NCBI GenBank assembly: GCA_021794075.1
Contig: JAJYRM010000031.1
Coordinates: 1 to 38,386 of the forward strand
Length of the DNA: 38,386 nt
Direction of reading: 5' to 3'
Source: Bacteroidota bacterium
GTDB lineage: Bacteria > Bacteroidota > Ignavibacteria > Kryptoniales > JAKASW01
How positions within the stretch are numbered: position 1 is the first letter of the stretch; every line of letters begins with the position of its first letter. The notes beneath the pieces were generated by a model. That model did not search any database. It saw only the letters and a list, made by a program, of their open reading frames with translations, and was not told the origin of the DNA. Positions 35,213 through 38,386 of this stretch are shown here, in pieces. Made by a program: the position numbers and the translations under genes.

Positions 35213-37888
35213 TCATCTTATAGGTATGTATTGCCGTGGCACGTTCCATCCGCTAATTGAGACTTTCGCGTCGGCGATATCCTCACCTTGAGTGCAGTTG
35301 ATGTAAACGGTTCGATCTTCTCCGGGGAGCACAGACACATAGTTATCACTGTAAAAAACTGGAAGGATGCGCTTTCCGGTCAGAGTATCGACGAGGGAGA
35401 TGCGGTTGAAGAATGCCAGCGGTCCACCGAAAGGTTCCTTTATCGTCACGCCTATTCGGCCGCTGTCGACTTTGAAGGCTTCTGCGGTGATATTTGCCGT
35501 CGGCATTTGTTCCAGGCCTGTGTATTCTCCCGAAGAGTCAGGAAGCCAGTATAGATTTTCACTCAGCAGTTTACGCGACATGTCAAGGAGCCGCAGATCG
35601 AGGAAGCCTCCTTCGGCAGAGTAAATCTTTTGTATCGTCCCGTTTAGCTGCATGTACTTCTGAACGGCCGTCGGTCTCACCTGAACGATCCATGACGTGA
35701 TCAGGGAGTCCCTTCCCGTCGGACTAATCGACCTTACTTCGAGCATCAAATCGTGATATCGCTGGAACGTCTGGTTCACGACTTCGACTATTTTTTCCAC
35801 AGGATTATACATAACATGGAGCGGCTCGCCCGCGTGACGCAAACCGTAAAGTCCCCCGTTGGGATCGAGATAATAATCGTACATTTGTCCACGGAGCGCA
35901 GTCCATGGGTTCTGTGTCTTCCAGATTATTACACCGGTGTACCAGTCCCACATGTGCGAGAGATGTCCTTCCATGAGCGCTCTGTACTGATCGTAGTTCA
36001 CAAGCTGGGCGGTCTTCGCGAACTGGCGGAGCGTCGCGGGCTTTCCGTAAGCGTCTATGTGATCGCCGTAACCGATGTATTTGTGGTATTTCCAGACCGA
36101 GTCGAGCCCTGCCCAAGTCGAATCCGGTATCACCAGATCCTTCGGCGGAATGAATCGAGCGAGCGACTGGTAATCTCCCATGCCTACCGAGCCTACTTCG
36201 GAGTTGAACGAAAACGAGCGATGTTCCCAGAAATAATCAACTGGTTCAATATGATATGGTCCGTCCCCATTGCCGCCGATGAAGTTGAATGACATACTGT
36301 CGGTATTTGAATAGGTGAAGAAGTAACGGGTGCTGTCGAGAGTTGGCAGAAGTGTGTCCTGCATGGCTGTCAGAATATCAAGCGGCGGGGGGATCTCGTT
36401 CCCGCCGCAGTAGAAGGCGAGCGAAGGATGGTTGCGGAGCATCCTTACCTGGTCGGCCACAGATTCCAGGAAAAGCTTGTGGTCATCGGGATATTGGCGC
36501 CGCACCCATTGATCGTCTTTCTTCGTCGGGTCCAGCCATTTGCCGTTGCAATCGCCCGACACCCAGAAGTCCTGGAACACGAGAAGGCCGTATTTGTCGC
36601 AGGCGTGGAAGAAGTCGGGCCGTTCCGTCAGGCTTCCCCCCCAGATACGTATCAGGTTAAGATTCATCTCGTGCTGGAATCGAATTTCCGCGTCGTACCT
36701 CGCTTTTGTGAAGCGAAGCATTTCATCGGATACGATCCAATCGCCTCCCTTTATAAATATTTTCTGGCCATTTACGAACACCTTGCGGCTTCGGGTCCGA
36801 GTGTCCCACCGTGTTTCGATCTGCCTGACGCCGGTAGTTAACATGCGATTATCCAGGAGCCGGCCGCCGTCATCCCTGAAAGTGAACTCCACCTTGTAAA
36901 GATTTTGCTTGCCATACCCGTTAGGCCACCAGAGTTTCGGATGTCGAAAAGTGAAATTGGGAAGCTGGACCTTCACCATCGAGTTGGAAGGCAATGTCAC
37001 TTTGCGGCTGATGACATTCCCATCGATGCTGTAGCTGACGGTGCCGCTTATTTCATTTTCCGTCGGATTCTGCACGCGGACGCTCGCTACTATGATCGCC
37101 GGAGCCTGCGGTGCACCGGGGAATCTCTTTCCTGGAACTATCGTGACGATGTGCGGATATCTGAGTCTAACGCCTTCAGTACGTACGAGCGTTACATTGT
37201 CCCATATACCGGTGTTTCGGTCGTGGACAGGCTGTATCCAATCCCATCCCGCCACATATTGGTTGGTAACGCTTCGTGCGATTGTTCCGTCGCCGCCCTG
37301 TCCACCGTTCGGATTTCCTACAGGGTTGGGAGGATAAACGATGACTGCCAGCCTGTTGTTCCCGTCCTTGGCAAGGAAGGGCGTGACGTTGTAGCTCTGG
37401 CGAAGGAACATGCCGTAGTGAGTCTTCTTATTCAACTTGCGGCCGTTTAAATAGACGTCGCATCCGTAGTTCACTCCCCTGAAATTGAGCCATACCTGTC
37501 CGCTACCGGCGGGAGGCAGTTCGCGAAAATCCTTCACGAACCAGTACGTGTAATAATCAGGTCCTGTTTGGTAGATGTCCGGTATTTGTTTGTTGTTCAT
37601 TCCGTAAAACGGATCGGGTATCAGCGAGTCGTTCAGCATCGTGGTGAGTACCGTCCCTGGAACGGTTGCTGGAATCCATCCTGTAAGCGTGTGCATTGGA
37701 TCCGACAATACGTAGCCGCTCGAATCTACCTTTTTGATATTTTTGCAGACCCATCCCGAATTCAGGTTGTAAGTCTGTCTTCCCTGGAGATGTTCGTTTG
37801 ATCGTGACGGCGCGTGAAGCGAAGCGCAGCCAATGATCGAGGAAGCAATGAGTGTTAGGAGGGCGGGGATAAGAATTCTCTTTGGCAT
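35213..37888 (-). CDS. Glycoside hydrolase family 2 lipoprotein (beta-mannosidase / exo-glucosaminidase-like)
   Basis: The 891-residue protein starts with a lipoprotein signal peptide (LLTLIASSIIGC, lipidated Cys21), so it should be attached to a membrane, facing the periplasm or surface. A sugar-binding jelly-roll domain (about 40-240: FRGVNYGCDVYLNGRKL), an Ig-like domain (about 245-355) and a TIM-barrel (about 365-700) follow, then C-terminal beta domains. The family 2 acid/base is Glu498 in YCGGNEIPPP and the nucleophile is Glu564 in FNSEVGSVG. The overall pattern resembles beta-mannosidases and exo-beta-D-glucosaminidases. The acid/base Asn-Glu pair is the standard family form. Substrate cannot be fixed. 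No SusCD or other polysaccharide-utilisation genes are in view. A GAGA-type weak ribosome site precedes the ATG. Confidence 0.9.
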   Translation of the reverse strand: MPKRILIPALLTLIASSIIGCASLHAPSRSNEHLQGRQTYNLNSGWVCKNIKKVDSSGYVLSDPMHTLTGWIPATVPGTVLTTMLNDSLIPDPFYGMNNKQIPDIYQTGPDYYTYWFVKDFRELPPAGSGQVWLNFRGVNYGCDVYLNGRKLNKKTHYGMFLRQSYNVTPFLAKDGNNRLAVIVYPPNPVGNPNGGQGGDGTIARSVTNQYVAGWDWIQPVHDRNTGIWDNVTLVRTEGVRLRYPHIVTIVPGKRFPGAPQAPAIIVASVRVQNPTENEISGTVSYSIDGNVISRKVTLPSNSMVKVQLPNFTFRHPKLWWPNGYGKQNLYKVEFTFRDDGGRLLDNRMLTTGVRQIETRWDTRTRSRKVFVNGQKIFIKGGDWIVSDEMLRFTKARYDAEIRFQHEMNLNLIRIWGGSLTERPDFFHACDKYGLLVFQDFWVSGDCNGKWLDPTKKDDQWVRRQYPDDHKLFLESVADQVRMLRNHPSLAFYCGGNEIPPPLDILTAMQDTLLPTLDSTRYFFTYSNTDSMSFNFIGGNGDGPYHIEPVDYFWEHRSFSFNSEVGSVGMGDYQSLARFIPPKDLVIPDSTWAGLDSVWKYHKYIGYGDHIDAYGKPATLRQFAKTAQLVNYDQYRALMEGHLSHMWDWYTGVIIWKTQNPWTALRGQMYDYYLDPNGGLYGLRHAGEPLHVMYNPVEKIVEVVNQTFQRYHDLMLEVRSISPTGRDSLITSWIVQVRPTAVQKYMQLNGTIQKIYSAEGGFLDLRLLDMSRKLLSENLYWLPDSSGEYTGLEQMPTANITAEAFKVDSGRIGVTIKEPFGGPLAFFNRISLVDTLTGKRILPVFYSDNYVSVLPGEDRTVYINCTQGEDIADAKVSISGWNVPRQYIPIR

Positions 37889-38053
37889 ATTCTCAGCGGT
37901 TTGTATTGGTGGAAAGAGAGTCTAATAATACAACTCGGTTAAGATACTAATCGAAAGAATAAAATGCTGAGGCCGAAAATCGTTTCCGACATAAGCTGAC
38001 CTTGTGCAAAATCATTTTTAAATTAAGCGAACCTAAAAGGAGCCATTTGGAAT
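37889..38053. promoter_or_regulatory. Divergent promoter region between the GH2 gene and the oxidoreductase gene
   Basis: 165 bases, clearly richer in A+T than the genes around it, separate two divergently read genes, so both promoters should lie here. AAAAGGAG at 38035-38042 is the likely ribosome site of the right-hand gene, 11 bases before its ATG. No operator is obvious. Confidence 0.45.
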
Positions 38054-38386
38054 ATGAAAGCGATAGAAGTCTCCCGCAATGGCGGGCCGGAAGTACTTGA
38101 GGTTAGGGATCTCCCAGTTCCCGAACCAGGTGAGAATGATATTGTCGTTAAGCTGGAGGCGGCAGGCGTAAACTATGTCGATGTGTATCACCGCGACGGT
38201 CGGTATGCCACGAAACCTCCTTTCACAATCGGTCAGGAGGGGACGGGAATCGTAAGCGCGGTTGGAAAGGGAGTGAAAGAATTCAAGTCAGGCGACCGCG
38301 TAGCGTGGACGGGGATCATGGGATCCTATGCTGAATACGTGAAGCTTCCCGCTGCACGAGCCGTTAGCGTCCCAGGGAATTTGGCC
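38054..38386 (+). CDS. Zinc-independent quinone oxidoreductase / alcohol dehydrogenase-like protein, partial
   Basis: 111 codons are visible before the window ends. The sequence begins MKAIEVSRNGGPEVLEVRDL and continues with EAAGVNYVDVYHRDGRY, TIGQEGTGIVSAVGKGV and GDRVAWTGIMGSYAEYV. This is the N-terminal catalytic fold of the medium-chain dehydrogenase/reductase superfamily, quinone-oxidoreductase (zeta-crystallin/Qor) branch, which uses NADPH. The NVxxVDxYxRxG and GxExxGxV patterns of that branch are present. The usual zinc-ligand Cys of alcohol dehydrogenases is replaced by Asn in GVNYVD. The cofactor-binding half is outside the window, so the exact substrate cannot be judged. Confidence 0.9.
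   Translation, partial: MKAIEVSRNGGPEVLEVRDLPVPEPGENDIVVKLEAAGVNYVDVYHRDGRYATKPPFTIGQEGTGIVSAVGKGVKEFKSGDRVAWTGIMGSYAEYVKLPAARAVSVPGNLA

Overview
The window looks like chromosomal DNA of a bacterium from the Bacteroidota/Ignavibacteriota side of the FCB group. The best evidence is the large secreted protein at 31629-35036, which ends in a type IX secretion (T9SS) sorting tail of the NYPNPFNPTT...RKMMMLK type. Several secreted or outer-membrane proteins with signal peptides ending in AQQ, and long runs of PAS-rich soluble kinases, fit the same group. The genus cannot be named from the sequence. I found no tRNA, rRNA, CRISPR array, insertion sequence or prophage.

Layout. 1-2807: a truncated secreted protein on the minus strand (Kre9/Knh1-like beta domain), then galT and a small outer-membrane-type protein. 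2876-6920: two adjacent paralogous radical SAM enzymes joined by an ATGA overlap, followed by a cobalamin-binding-type radical SAM protein. 7160-22835: a signal-transduction island of nine genes, all on the plus strand. It holds a NarL-type kinase/regulator pair, a stand-alone receiver, two copies of a trio (soluble kinase, Rcp1-like receiver, 911-residue hybrid kinase) and a receiver-HD protein whose HD motif is degenerate. 23023-30981: a tightly packed operon opening with a DNA-binding/PTS-EIIA fusion protein, followed by a group-4-hydrogenase-like membrane complex (HyfB, C, E, F, G and a ferredoxin-HyfI fusion). 31629-35036: the large T9SS protein, followed by a strong terminator. 35213-37888: a family 2 glycoside hydrolase lipoprotein on the minus strand. 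The right edge cuts a quinone-oxidoreductase-type gene.

The most interesting system is the 23-31 kb operon. Its large subunit has the group 4 hydrogenase fold but lacks the cysteines that bind nickel and iron, so it should be an energy-converting-hydrogenase-related (Ehr) complex, a class whose reaction is unknown. Its small subunit is fused to a one-cluster ferredoxin. Its first gene, a predicted phospho-relay transcription factor, overlaps hyfB by 8 bases. Ion-pumping subunits (HyfB, HyfF), a HyfC membrane anchor and a Fe-S wire are all present, so an electron-transfer-driven ion pump with an unknown, non-NiFe active site is the natural reading.

The second notable item is the tandemly duplicated signalling trio. 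The kinase cores, receivers and hybrid kinases were kept, while the sensor half of the first kinase was exchanged (PAS-GAF in one copy, four PAS-like regions in the other). The island contains only one recognisable DNA-binding output.
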